A stretch of 64,000 nt of DNA, from positions 1 to 64,000 of the forward strand of contig NZ_SJDL01000003.1 in assembly GCF_004327985.1 (NCBI RefSeq), in the 5' to 3' direction. The notes under the pieces are model-generated. The model saw nothing but the letters and a program-made list of their open reading frames with translations. It was not told the DNA's origin and did no database searches. Positions 36,883 to 44,472 of the stretch are shown in pieces (the first letter of the stretch is position 1; the number at the start of each line of letters is the position of its first letter). Origin of the DNA: Marinobacter halodurans. Lineage in GTDB: Bacteria > Pseudomonadota > Gammaproteobacteria > Pseudomonadales > Oleiphilaceae. The translations under genes were made by a program, and so were the position numbers.

Positions 36883-37302
36883 ATGGAGCAGACGCAAACC
36901 ATGAAGGGGCAGTGCCTGTGCGGTGCCGTGACCATCGAGACGTCCCGGCGGGAGCGTGTCGATGTGTGCCATTGCGGCATGTGTCGACGCTGGAGTGGCG
37001 GGCCGATGCTGGCGGTGCATTGCGGGCCGGATGTGCGGATCACCGGCCTCGACAGCGTGACGGTCTATACGTCGTCGGACTGGGCGGAACGGGGGTTCTG
37101 CAGCCGCTGCGGCACTCATCTGTTTTACAAGTTCAAGGGCTCGGGGCAATACGCCATGCCGGCGGGGTTCTTCCAGGCGGGCGCGGATTTTGCGATGGGC
37201 AGCCAGATCTTCATCGACAGGAAGCCGGGCTACTACGATTTTGCCAACCAGACGCCGATGCTGACGGAAACCGAGGTCATGGAGCGGTATGTGACCAAGT
37301 AA
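36883..37302 (+). CDS. GFA (glutathione-dependent formaldehyde-activating) family protein
   Basis: 139 aa from ATG 36883 (GGGAGGA upstream). Zinc-binding cysteines stand in the family pattern: QCLCGAV, CHCGMCRRWSGGP and FCSRCGTHL. Most family members are not true formaldehyde-glutathione enzymes, so the substrate is open. Cytoplasmic, single gene. Confidence 0.87.
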   Translation: MEQTQTMKGQCLCGAVTIETSRRERVDVCHCGMCRRWSGGPMLAVHCGPDVRITGLDSVTVYTSSDWAERGFCSRCGTHLFYKFKGSGQYAMPAGFFQAGADFAMGSQIFIDRKPGYYDFANQTPMLTETEVMERYVTK

Positions 37303-37349
37303 GCGATTGCGGCGGGCCGGGTCCCGGGCCCGCCACTCCCGGGCAGGCC

Positions 37350-37715
37350 TCAGACCTGCTTCATTCGATCGGTGTAGGGCGGCCAGCCCAGAGGCTTGCC
37401 GGCCAGCAGGTGCAGGTGGATGTGGAAGACCGACTGCCCGGCCTGCTCGCCGCAGTTCATCACCACCCGGTAGCCGCTTTCGTCGAAGCCCATCTCCCTG
37501 GCCAGGTCGCGGGCGACCGTGAACAGGTGCCCCACCAGGGCTTTCTGGTCATCCTGGAGGTCGTTGATGGTTGCGATCCGGGTCTTGGGGATAATCAGCA
37601 GGTGGACCGGCGCCTGGGGGTTGATGTCCCGGAACGCCAGACTCTGCTCGTCTTCGTAGACGATGTCGGCCGGAATCTCGCGATTGATGATCTTGTCGAA
37701 AATGGTTTCCGCCAT
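37350..37715 (-). CDS. HIT-family nucleotide phosphoramidase (HinT-like)
   Basis: 121 aa. The histidine triad is in GQSVFHIHLHLLAG, and the N-terminus TIFDKIINREIPADIVYEDE is typical of HinT. It hydrolyses adenosine phosphoramidates. It is followed by the UbiH-family gene 28 bp away on the same strand (upstream in transcription), so they may be co-transcribed. Confidence 0.88.
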   Translation of the reverse strand: MAETIFDKIINREIPADIVYEDEQSLAFRDINPQAPVHLLIIPKTRIATINDLQDDQKALVGHLFTVARDLAREMGFDESGYRVVMNCGEQAGQSVFHIHLHLLAGKPLGWPPYTDRMKQV

Positions 37716-37743
37716 GATGGCTCCTCTATCGATGTTGTCCGTG

Positions 37744-39030
37744 CTATTTCAGGAAGGCGGGCCGCGGCGCCTGGTCGACCAGTTGCTGCAGGAGCGGCGG
37801 CAGTGTGTCGTCGATCCCCATGGCGTAGCGGGCAACCTGGTGCTTGGCAAATGGCAGGTGGTTGGCCAGGGCCAGCCCCAGGTTCCGTGCCAGGTGAATC
37901 GGCGGCAGGCGATTGCTGAAGGCATGGTAGAACAGGTCCATGGCCAGCATCATGCGCCGGTTGGCCGGCCGCCGCCGGTTCTCGTAACGTGCAAGGAGTT
38001 CTGGCGTTGCCAGTGGCCGGCCGGCACGCCGGGCCCCGACCAGTTCCTCCTGTAGCGCCTGGGCGTCCTGGAACCCCAGGTTGACGCCCTGGCCCGCCAG
38101 GGGGTTGATGGTGTGGGCCGCATCGCCCACCAGCACCGTGCGATCCGCGGAATAGTGCTTGGCGTGCTGGCGGGCGAGGGGGAAGCTGGCGCGTCCGGCT
38201 ACGGCCGTGAGTGGCGGCAGGTCGGTTGGAAACGCCCGGGTGACGGCCGCCAGGAAATCGACGTCCGGTAGCTGCTTGAGGGCCGCCAGGCGCGCCGGGT
38301 CATCGTACCAGACCAGTGACGCCCAGCTATGCTCGCCTTCCCTGTGTAACGGCAGGAATGCCCGCGGTCCGCTGGGGTGGAAGGCCTGCCAGGTGATGTC
38401 CTGCTGGGGGCCGGCGTAACGCACACTGGCCACCAGGGCCTGCTGGGCGTATTGGTCGCGGGTGGTGCCGATACCTGCCAGCTGGCGGATGCGGGATTGC
38501 GCCCCGTCGGCGCCAACCAGCAGTTCGGCCTGCAGTGCCTGGCTGTCCGCGAGGGTGACCGTGACCCGGCGCTCGTCTGACGCGACCGCCGCAATGTTGT
38601 CGGTGGTGATCCGCCGGATGCGCTCGCACTCGCCGGCCCGCTCCCACAGTGCCCGCTGGGTGATGCGGTTCTCGACGATGTGGCCCAGGTGGTCGCGGCC
38701 CAGGGGGGCGGCTTCAAAGGTTGTGCGCGCGACACCGGCCGGCAGCAGGCGGCTGAGTGGATGGCTGGCGGCGTCCCAGACCGACAGGCGCCGGTAGGGC
38801 ACGGCGCGCATGCCGCGGATGAGGGGCCAGGCGCCCAGTCGCTCCAGGTAGGCCTCGCTACCGGCGCTGAGGGCGGAAACCCGCAGGTCCGGTTCGCTGG
38901 CAGGATCAAAGGGGGCCGGCTCCTGGCGGTCGAGCAGGGCGACCGACAGTCCGGCCCGGCCCAGGCCATTGGCGAGCGCGGCACCGACCATGCCGGCGCC
39001 GACGATGATCACGTCGAAAGTTTGCGTCAT
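37744..39030 (-). CDS. UbiH/UbiF/VisC-family FAD-dependent hydroxylase (ubiquinone biosynthesis type)
   Basis: 428 aa. FAD motifs are complete: VIIVGAGMVGAALANGLGRAG at the N-terminus, LLVGADGAQSRIR in the middle, and VLVGDAAHTINPLAGQGVNLGF. The last block marks the COQ6/Ubi hydroxylases. It probably hydroxylates the ring of a ubiquinone precursor at the inner membrane face. Which carbon (UbiF, UbiH or UbiI role) cannot be told without comparison with the other family members in the genome. Confidence 0.85.
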   Translation of the reverse strand: MTQTFDVIIVGAGMVGAALANGLGRAGLSVALLDRQEPAPFDPASEPDLRVSALSAGSEAYLERLGAWPLIRGMRAVPYRRLSVWDAASHPLSRLLPAGVARTTFEAAPLGRDHLGHIVENRITQRALWERAGECERIRRITTDNIAAVASDERRVTVTLADSQALQAELLVGADGAQSRIRQLAGIGTTRDQYAQQALVASVRYAGPQQDITWQAFHPSGPRAFLPLHREGEHSWASLVWYDDPARLAALKQLPDVDFLAAVTRAFPTDLPPLTAVAGRASFPLARQHAKHYSADRTVLVGDAAHTINPLAGQGVNLGFQDAQALQEELVGARRAGRPLATPELLARYENRRRPANRRMMLAMDLFYHAFSNRLPPIHLARNLGLALANHLPFAKHQVARYAMGIDDTLPPLLQQLVDQAPRPAFLK

Positions 39031-39117
39031 GTCCGCTTCCCGATTCGAATGGCCTCATATTAGAGCCCGTTCGGAACCACCGCAAACGTCCGCGTGCCGC
39101 CCGGACCTGGCGGCGTA

Positions 39118-39624
39118 TCAGGACACCTTGCGCAACCAGGCCGGCCGGGGCGAGTCCGGGCGCCGGAATCCCTGGTTGATCACCATCGGATTGGCCAGGC
39201 GCAGGAAGTCGCGGGTCGCCATGCGAATCGACTCGGTGTGGCTGCCGGCGGCAAAGACCAGGTGATCCTGGCCGGTCAGCGACTCGCTGCAGTAGACGGA
39301 CATGCCATAGAGATTGCCGAAGGGGGGCATGGCGCCCACCTCGCAGTGCTCAAAGCGGTCCTTGAATTCGTCTTCGTCGGCGAGCTGGACAAAGTCCGTG
39401 TCGAGTACGTAGGTGAGCCGGTCCCAGCGGATGCGCCAGGTGGCGGGCATGACGAGCATGGCCATCTTGCCGTCGAGTTCGACGATGACCGTTTTTACGA
39501 CCTCGTCGCCGCACACGTGCGCGTGATGCGCCAGCTCCTGGGCGGTGAAAGCCGGGGGGTGGGTGAGGCAGTCATAGGGCACTGCCTTCGCTTCGAGGAA
39601 TTCCTTCAATTGCTGAACCGGCAT
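39118..39624 (-). CDS. YbaK/ProX-type aminoacyl-tRNA deacylase domain protein
   Basis: 168 aa from ATG 39624, with TTGGAGG upstream. The fold is indicated by CLTHPPAFTAQELAHHAH, DEVVKTVIVELDGKMAMLV, the GAMPPFGNLYGMSVYCSESL block and FAAGSHTESIRM near the end. Family members clear mischarged tRNA in trans, but this subgroup is not assigned to one tRNA. Single gene. Confidence 0.83.
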   Translation of the reverse strand: MPVQQLKEFLEAKAVPYDCLTHPPAFTAQELAHHAHVCGDEVVKTVIVELDGKMAMLVMPATWRIRWDRLTYVLDTDFVQLADEDEFKDRFEHCEVGAMPPFGNLYGMSVYCSESLTGQDHLVFAAGSHTESIRMATRDFLRLANPMVINQGFRRPDSPRPAWLRKVS

Positions 39625-39809
39625 CGACACAACCTCCAACCAGCAATGACAGCACGAACCCTCACTCCGCCATGCGGGGAAAGGCCACCTGTTTCACTGG
39701 CAAGCATAGTTCAGCGGGCAGAGAACGCGAGGGTGAAAATCGGGAATGTGACGGACGGCCGTTAGGGCGGGACGGGTGGAGCCCGGCCAGGGCCGGGCTC
39801 CTGCGGGAA

Positions 39810-40649
39810 TCATTCCCCTTTGGCCTCATACAAATGAACGTCGCGCTGCGGGAAAGGGATGGTGACTCCCTCGGCGTCGAAGGCCTTCTTGACCTTCTCC
39901 TGCATGTCCCAGATCAGCGGCCAGACATTGGGGGTGTCGGTCCAGACACGCACGTTGATATCGACGGAGCTCTCGCCCAGGGAGCCGACGAAGATATTGG
40001 GGGCCGGATCGGCGTGCGAGCGTTCGTCTTCCTCGACCAGCCGCTTGAGGATGGCCTTGGCCTTGTCGATGTCATCACCGTAGCCGATGCCGAAGACCAT
40101 ATCCGCCCGGCGCTTGTCGTAGGCGTTGACGTTGGTGAGGCTGGCGTTGGAGAGCTGACCGTTGGGAATGACGATGCGGCGGTTATCGAAGGTGTTGATG
40201 ATGGTGTAGAGAATCTGGATTTCCACCACGCTGCCGAAAAAGCCCTGGGCCTCGATGACATCACCGACCTTGAACGGTTTGAAGATCAGGATCAGCACGC
40301 CGCCGGCAAAGTTGGCGAGACTGCCCTGCAGCGCCAGGCCAACCGCCAGGCCGGCGGCACCCATGATGGCCACGAACGACGTGGTGGCAATCCCGACCAT
40401 CGAGGCGACGGAGATGAACAACAGGATCTTCAGGATGGCACCGACCAGTCCGCACAGGAACTTGTTGAGGGTCGGGTCCTTGGCGCCCAGTTTCTTGTCC
40501 AGGACGCTGATGAAGCGGTTGATCAGCCAGAGACCGATAAGCAGGGTGACGATCGCCAGAATCACCTTGGGCGCGTAGGCCATGATCATGCCGTAGGCCA
40601 TCTGGGCCAGTTCGGCGACCTGCCCGTCGCCGGAGAAGAGGTTTTCCAT
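39810..40649 (-). CDS. mscS: Small-conductance mechanosensitive channel (MscS)
   Basis: 279 aa from ATG 40649 with AAGGAG upstream. Three N-terminal membrane helices are visible. The pore helix is glycine/alanine-rich (GAAGLAVGLALQGSLANFAGG), followed by PFKVGDVIEAQGFFGSVVEI, as in E. coli MscS (286 aa). It releases osmolytes on hypo-osmotic shock. Single gene. Confidence 0.93.
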   Translation of the reverse strand: MENLFSGDGQVAELAQMAYGMIMAYAPKVILAIVTLLIGLWLINRFISVLDKKLGAKDPTLNKFLCGLVGAILKILLFISVASMVGIATTSFVAIMGAAGLAVGLALQGSLANFAGGVLILIFKPFKVGDVIEAQGFFGSVVEIQILYTIINTFDNRRIVIPNGQLSNASLTNVNAYDKRRADMVFGIGYGDDIDKAKAILKRLVEEDERSHADPAPNIFVGSLGESSVDINVRVWTDTPNVWPLIWDMQEKVKKAFDAEGVTIPFPQRDVHLYEAKGE

Positions 40650-40780
40650 GAGGACTCCTTGTTGCTGTCGTTGGTTCCGGTTGTGAATCGGGATGATGAC
40701 TGTGGCGGTGCGCCCGTACGGCGGCACTTGAGGTCTACCGGTTTCTTATAGCAGAAAAATCTGACGCCGATACACCGTAG

Positions 40781-40801
40781 CAACCGGGCCCGGCCCGGTT
40801 G
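40781..40801. repeat. GC-rich palindrome between mnmH and mscS
   Basis: CAACCGGGC and its perfect complement around CCG, 9 bp of stem. It lies 70 bp downstream of the mnmH stop but has no T-run on either side, so it is at best a factor-dependent end or an RNA 3' stabiliser. Confidence 0.5.
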
Positions 40802-40870
40802 GCCCCTGTATCCGTTCTACGTCGCTCGATGGATCTGGATCTGTGCGTCGCCATTGGCCGATGGTTGAGT

Positions 40871-41965
40871 CTAGCCGGCCCGGGCTGCCCATTCCCGCAA
40901 CTCGTCCGGGCGTCCCCGGGCCGCAATGCGCCCGGCCTTCTGGCTCAGTTGGTAGTCGTACATGGGGTCGTAGTAGTCCTGCAGCAGGACCTGGATCCAT
41001 TCGGCGTGACGGCTGGCGTCGCCCGTGCGCTGCTGCTCGTCCAGGGCCTGGACCATGACCTCCCGGAGTGCCTGGTGGCGCTGGCCGCCCAGCCGCTTGC
41101 GGATCCGGTCCAGGGCACTGAGCAGGTAGTCGCGGAAGTTGATCCAGCCGGCCTCCTGGCCGTCACGCTCGATAAAGGCGGCCAGCATGCCGGTGACGTA
41201 GTCCTGGCGGATGATGTCGATCCGCTCCTCCAGGGTGTTTTCCAGGACCAGCAGCGGCGCAGCGGCCATCCGCTCGCGCAGGCCGTGGGGCAGGGCGCAA
41301 CGGCCTACCAGCCGGCTCTCGTCTTCCAGGAAGACCGGACCGCCCACCTTGTGCTTCGCCTTGAGCAGGGCGATGGCGACCCGGTTCTCGAAGTCGATCT
41401 GGCCGGGTTGGGGGATCAGCGTGCGGCCGAAGCTGGAACCGCGGTGATGGGCCATCCCCTCCAGGTCGACCGGATTGGGGGTGTCCAGCAGGACCCGCGT
41501 CTTGCCGGTGCCGGTGCGGCCGCTGATGATGACGATCGGCAGGTCCGGCAGGAGGGCCTCCTGGGCGTCGATCAAAAAGCGCCGCAGCGCCTTGTAGCCA
41601 CCCTGGACCAGCGGGAAATCGACACCGGCCTCGCGAATCCAGTGCTGGGTCAACTGCGAGCGCAGGCCGCCCCGGAAGCAGAACAGGTAACCGTCCGGAT
41701 GCTGCTGGGTGAACCGTATCCAGGCCTCGATCCGCTGCTGCTTGATGTCGCCCCGCACCAGTTGGTGGCCCAGCTCGATGGCCGACTGCTGGCCCGCTTC
41801 CTTGTAGCGGATGCCCACCCGGTGCCGTTCGTCGTCGTTCATCAGCGGCGCGTTGACCGCGGTCGGGAAGGAGCCTTTGTGGAACTCCACCGGTGCGCGG
41901 ACGTCCATCAGCGGGACATCGTTCAGGAAGAGGTGCAGGTAATCCTGGGTATCGGGTCGGGACAT
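40871..41965 (-). CDS. mnmH: tRNA 2-selenouridine synthase (MnmH/SelU)
   Basis: 364 aa. An N-terminal rhodanese domain carries the active Cys96 in FCFRGGLRSQ. A C-terminal P-loop domain has GRTGTGKT at 149-156. It converts 2-thiouridine at the wobble base of Lys, Glu and Gln tRNAs to 2-selenouridine through a geranylated intermediate, using selenophosphate. selD is not in the window. Single gene by spacing, with the methyltransferase gene divergent. Confidence 0.92.
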   Translation of the reverse strand: MSRPDTQDYLHLFLNDVPLMDVRAPVEFHKGSFPTAVNAPLMNDDERHRVGIRYKEAGQQSAIELGHQLVRGDIKQQRIEAWIRFTQQHPDGYLFCFRGGLRSQLTQHWIREAGVDFPLVQGGYKALRRFLIDAQEALLPDLPIVIISGRTGTGKTRVLLDTPNPVDLEGMAHHRGSSFGRTLIPQPGQIDFENRVAIALLKAKHKVGGPVFLEDESRLVGRCALPHGLRERMAAAPLLVLENTLEERIDIIRQDYVTGMLAAFIERDGQEAGWINFRDYLLSALDRIRKRLGGQRHQALREVMVQALDEQQRTGDASRHAEWIQVLLQDYYDPMYDYQLSQKAGRIAARGRPDELREWAARAG

Positions 41966-42039
41966 CGTTTCAACAGTCTGGAAGTGGTGCCGGCAGTATA
42001 ACGGATGGCCGGCCCCGTATCAGCCGGTTAGAATGCGGC

Positions 42040-42699
42040 ATGCCCCAGACCTGTGATTCCCTCAATCGACGTATGCGCCGTACCCTCAGCCGGGGGCGGG
42101 TGGCGCTGACGGCACCGGCGGGCTGTCCGGCCATCAGCCTGTATCTGTTCGACCCAGCGGTACTTGAAGGCCCGCTCAGCCACGATGAGGCCCAGGCCGT
42201 GGTCGCCGAACCGGCGTACTGGTCGTTCTGCTGGGCCAGCGGCCAGGTGCTGGCGCAATATATCCTGGATCATCCGCAAACGGTGGCCGGTCGCCGGGTC
42301 ATCGATTTCGGGGCGGGATCCGGGATCGTGGCCATCGCGGCGGCGAAGGCCGGTGCGTCCCAGGTGGTGGCCTGCGACATCGATGGCGATGCCCTCGCCG
42401 CCGTCCGTGCCAATGCCGACGCCAACGGGGTGCGGGTGGATCTGTGCGACGACTGGTTCCGCCGTGGAGAAGGATTCGACGTCGTCACCGCGGCGGACGT
42501 GCTGTACGACCCGGAAAACCGACCGTTGCTGGCCGCGTTCCGGAAGGCGGCACCCCGGGTCCTGCTGGCGGATTCCCGGGTAAGGGATCTGGGCGACGAC
42601 CACTACGTCCTGCAGACGGTGCATGAGGCTCGCACCTGGCCGGACCTGCATGAATTCGAGGAGTTCAATCGCGTGCGTATCTATCAGGCGGGTGAGTAG
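42040..42699 (+). CDS. Class I SAM-dependent methyltransferase (ETFB-lysine/PrmA-like)
   Basis: 219 aa from ATG 42040. The SAM-binding motif VIDFGAGSGIVAIAAAKAGA, then VVACDIDGDALAAVRANADANG, and the TAADVLYDPENRPLL block fit the protein-lysine methyltransferase group that includes ETFB-KMT homologues. Substrate unknown, probably a cytoplasmic protein. Divergent from mnmH. Confidence 0.8.
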   Translation: MPQTCDSLNRRMRRTLSRGRVALTAPAGCPAISLYLFDPAVLEGPLSHDEAQAVVAEPAYWSFCWASGQVLAQYILDHPQTVAGRRVIDFGAGSGIVAIAAAKAGASQVVACDIDGDALAAVRANADANGVRVDLCDDWFRRGEGFDVVTAADVLYDPENRPLLAAFRKAAPRVLLADSRVRDLGDDHYVLQTVHEARTWPDLHEFEEFNRVRIYQAGE

Positions 42700-42732
42700 G
42701 CCTGCGCCGTTCCCGGGCATGAAACCAGGCAT

Positions 42733-42757
42733 AAAAAAAGGGCAACAAACGTTGCCC
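42733..42757 (-). terminator. Terminator of the candidate CsrB-like RNA
   Basis: Minus-strand hairpin GGGCAAC / GTTGCCC with a four-base loop, followed directly by seven T. It is oriented for minus-strand transcription only. No coding gene ends within 400 bp upstream of it on that strand, which points to a non-coding transcript. Confidence 0.88.
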
Positions 42758-42962
42758 TTCGTCGGAACGGGTATTCGCCTCCCTGCTCGCGTCCAAACCC
42801 TGTCGCGTTCTGAAGTCCCTGGCCAACTCCATGGCGCCGGCGTCCGAGCCAGCGATCCAGTATTAGAATCCCTTAAGCCTGAAATCCTTTTGATCCCTGC
42901 TTCCCCTCACAGTCCTGTGAGGAACTTCTCCGTGTATCGTCCTTTCCCTGTCTTCCTGACGA
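42735..42962 (-). ncRNA. Candidate CsrB/RsmZ-family regulatory small RNA
   Basis: The minus strand between a TATAGT -10-like element (42972-42967) and the terminator gives a transcript of about 225 nt with about 15 GGA triplets, several within AGGA or GGGA. At least two sit in hairpin loops: CCTCACA-GGAC-TGTGAGG, and GCTGGC-TCGGAC-GCCGGC. That is the hallmark of RNAs that titrate CsrA/RsmA. No ORF is present on this strand. A GacA/UvrY-type box lies about 175 bp upstream, similar in position to the UvrY site of E. coli csrB. The 5' end is an estimate. CsrA and GacA/UvrY genes are not in the window. Confidence 0.82.
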
Positions 42963-43128
42963 CTCCACTATAGCAATCTGAATATGAATTTCGTGTGACG
43001 GTGTTCCCGGAGAAGGGTGACAAATGCGTCATGGATATGAAATGTTCTTTAATAACAGAAATATACAATATTTTCGCTGGCTTCGAAGTATCGTTCCCAC
43101 AGCACAAAATCGCCATTTCTTACGTTGT

Positions 43129-43146
43129 TGTGCGATATCTCTTACA
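43129..43146 (-). promoter_or_regulatory. Candidate GacA/UvrY (BarA-UvrY) binding site
   Basis: Read on the minus strand: TGTAAGAGATATCGCACA. It fits the 18-base imperfect palindrome TGTAAG-N6-CTTACA of GacA/UvrY sites, with a perfect left half and two mismatches in the right. It lies between vanZ-like and the candidate sRNA, on the upstream side of the RNA. Confidence 0.65.
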
Positions 43147-43164
43147 CGGTTTTTGGGTGGTTTC

Positions 43165-43539
43165 CTACGAGGTGGTCGCGAGGCGGGCGCCGGTATAGCG
43201 CCACAGGAAGAGGCCGGCGGCGATACCCAGGCTGTCGGCAACGACGTCCAGGGCGGATGTCTCGCGGTAGGGCAGCGGGGCCTGGGCGATTTCGATGAGG
43301 ATGCCGAAACCCAGCATGGCGAGGGCGGCCATGGAGGCTTTCATCCGTGGCCAGCCCAGACGGGTGAGCAGGGTCAGTTCGATGAAGGCAGCCAGGTGAT
43401 TGATCTTGTCCCAACTGGACACCTGGATGGGATGCTCCAGCCGGGCGGTGGCCAGCCACAGGATAACGGCCATCGAGACGAACAGCGCGATGCGCCAGAG
43501 ATGCGTCTGGCGGATCAGTGAGCGAAGCAGGTCGGTCAT
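43165..43539 (-). CDS. VanZ-like small membrane protein
   Basis: 124 aa from ATG 43539; an ATG at 43593 is an alternative start. Four hydrophobic segments are seen, with the VanZ-like pattern WDKINHLAAFIELTLLTRLG, LGFGILIEIAQAPLPYRETS and ALDVVADSLGIAAGLFLW. Function in such chromosomal copies is unknown; homology to the teicoplanin-resistance protein does not imply resistance. The divergent cysZ-like gene starts 126 bp away. Confidence 0.78.
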   Translation of the reverse strand: MTDLLRSLIRQTHLWRIALFVSMAVILWLATARLEHPIQVSSWDKINHLAAFIELTLLTRLGWPRMKASMAALAMLGFGILIEIAQAPLPYRETSALDVVADSLGIAAGLFLWRYTGARLATTS

Positions 43540-43665
43540 GGGTGAATCGATGCTCCCGGAAATAGCTGCGGGTATGGTCAGTGTGCCGGTCATGGTATGC
43601 TCTGCGCCCGAATTCCGCCAGGGTCCTCCCGGCGGAGTCGCGCCAGGAAACCGGAGGAGACTGAC

Positions 43666-44412
43666 ATGCTTAAGGGCAATTTCTTTCAAGGCCTGGGCTG
43701 CCTGGGAGAGGGTTTCCGGCTCATTCGCCGGCCGGGCCTCCGGTTGTTCGTGATTATCCCGATCATCCTCAACATCGTGCTGTTCTCCCTGCTGTTCTAC
43801 TTCATGGCCCAGGGATTCAGCGCGCTGATCGCCATGGCCATGGGCTGGCTGCCCGACTGGAACTGGCTGCAGTCCCTGGACTGGCTGTTCTGGCTGCTCT
43901 ATGGCGTCGTTATCCTGCTGATGATGGCCTACGGCTTCGTGATTGTCGCCAACCTGATTGGTTCCCCGTTCTACGGCTACCTGTCCGAACTGACCGAGAA
44001 GGAACTGACCGGCCAGGAAGTATCTGTCGAGGGTGGCTGGGGCCAGATCGTCAAGGATATCCCGCGGGCGCTCTGGCGCGAGGTCCAGAAGATCATCTAC
44101 TACCTGCCGAGGGCCATCCTGCTGCTGGTCCTGGGACTGGTGCCTGTCGTCAACCTGGTTTCAGCGGTGCTCTGGTTCCTGTTCAACAGCTGGATGATGG
44201 CGTTGCAGTACGTCGATTATCCGGCCGACAACCACCGGGTCAGTTTCGGTAACCTGCGCCGCATGCTGGCGGCCAGGCGCCTGTCGGCCATGGGCTTCGG
44301 GTTGCCGGTGGCGTTGGCGGCGATGGTGCCGGTGCTCAATCTCTTTGTCGTGCCGGCCGCGGTCTGTGGTGCGACGGCCTACTGGGTCCGCGAGCGTTCA
44401 GGTCAGGCCTGA
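43666..44412 (+). CDS. CysZ/EI24-family membrane protein
   Basis: 248 aa from ATG 43666 (GGAGGAGA upstream). The N-terminus NFFQGLGCLGEGFRLIRRPG matches CysZ, followed by four to six hydrophobic stretches and the EI24 block NSWMMALQYVDYPADNHRVS. E. coli CysZ is a sulfate channel supplying cysteine synthesis. The role here is inferred from the family. Confidence 0.84.
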   Translation: MLKGNFFQGLGCLGEGFRLIRRPGLRLFVIIPIILNIVLFSLLFYFMAQGFSALIAMAMGWLPDWNWLQSLDWLFWLLYGVVILLMMAYGFVIVANLIGSPFYGYLSELTEKELTGQEVSVEGGWGQIVKDIPRALWREVQKIIYYLPRAILLLVLGLVPVVNLVSAVLWFLFNSWMMALQYVDYPADNHRVSFGNLRRMLAARRLSAMGFGLPVALAAMVPVLNLFVVPAAVCGATAYWVRERSGQA

Positions 44413-44472
44413 ACCCGCGCCCGGGGTCCCCCTTTTTTCCGTTCAAATCAGTTCTGCAAGGTGAATCAAAGC

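Noticed and set aside
40781-40801. Intrinsic terminator of mnmH
   Set aside because: Good palindrome but no T-run on the minus-strand side, so listed only as a repeat.
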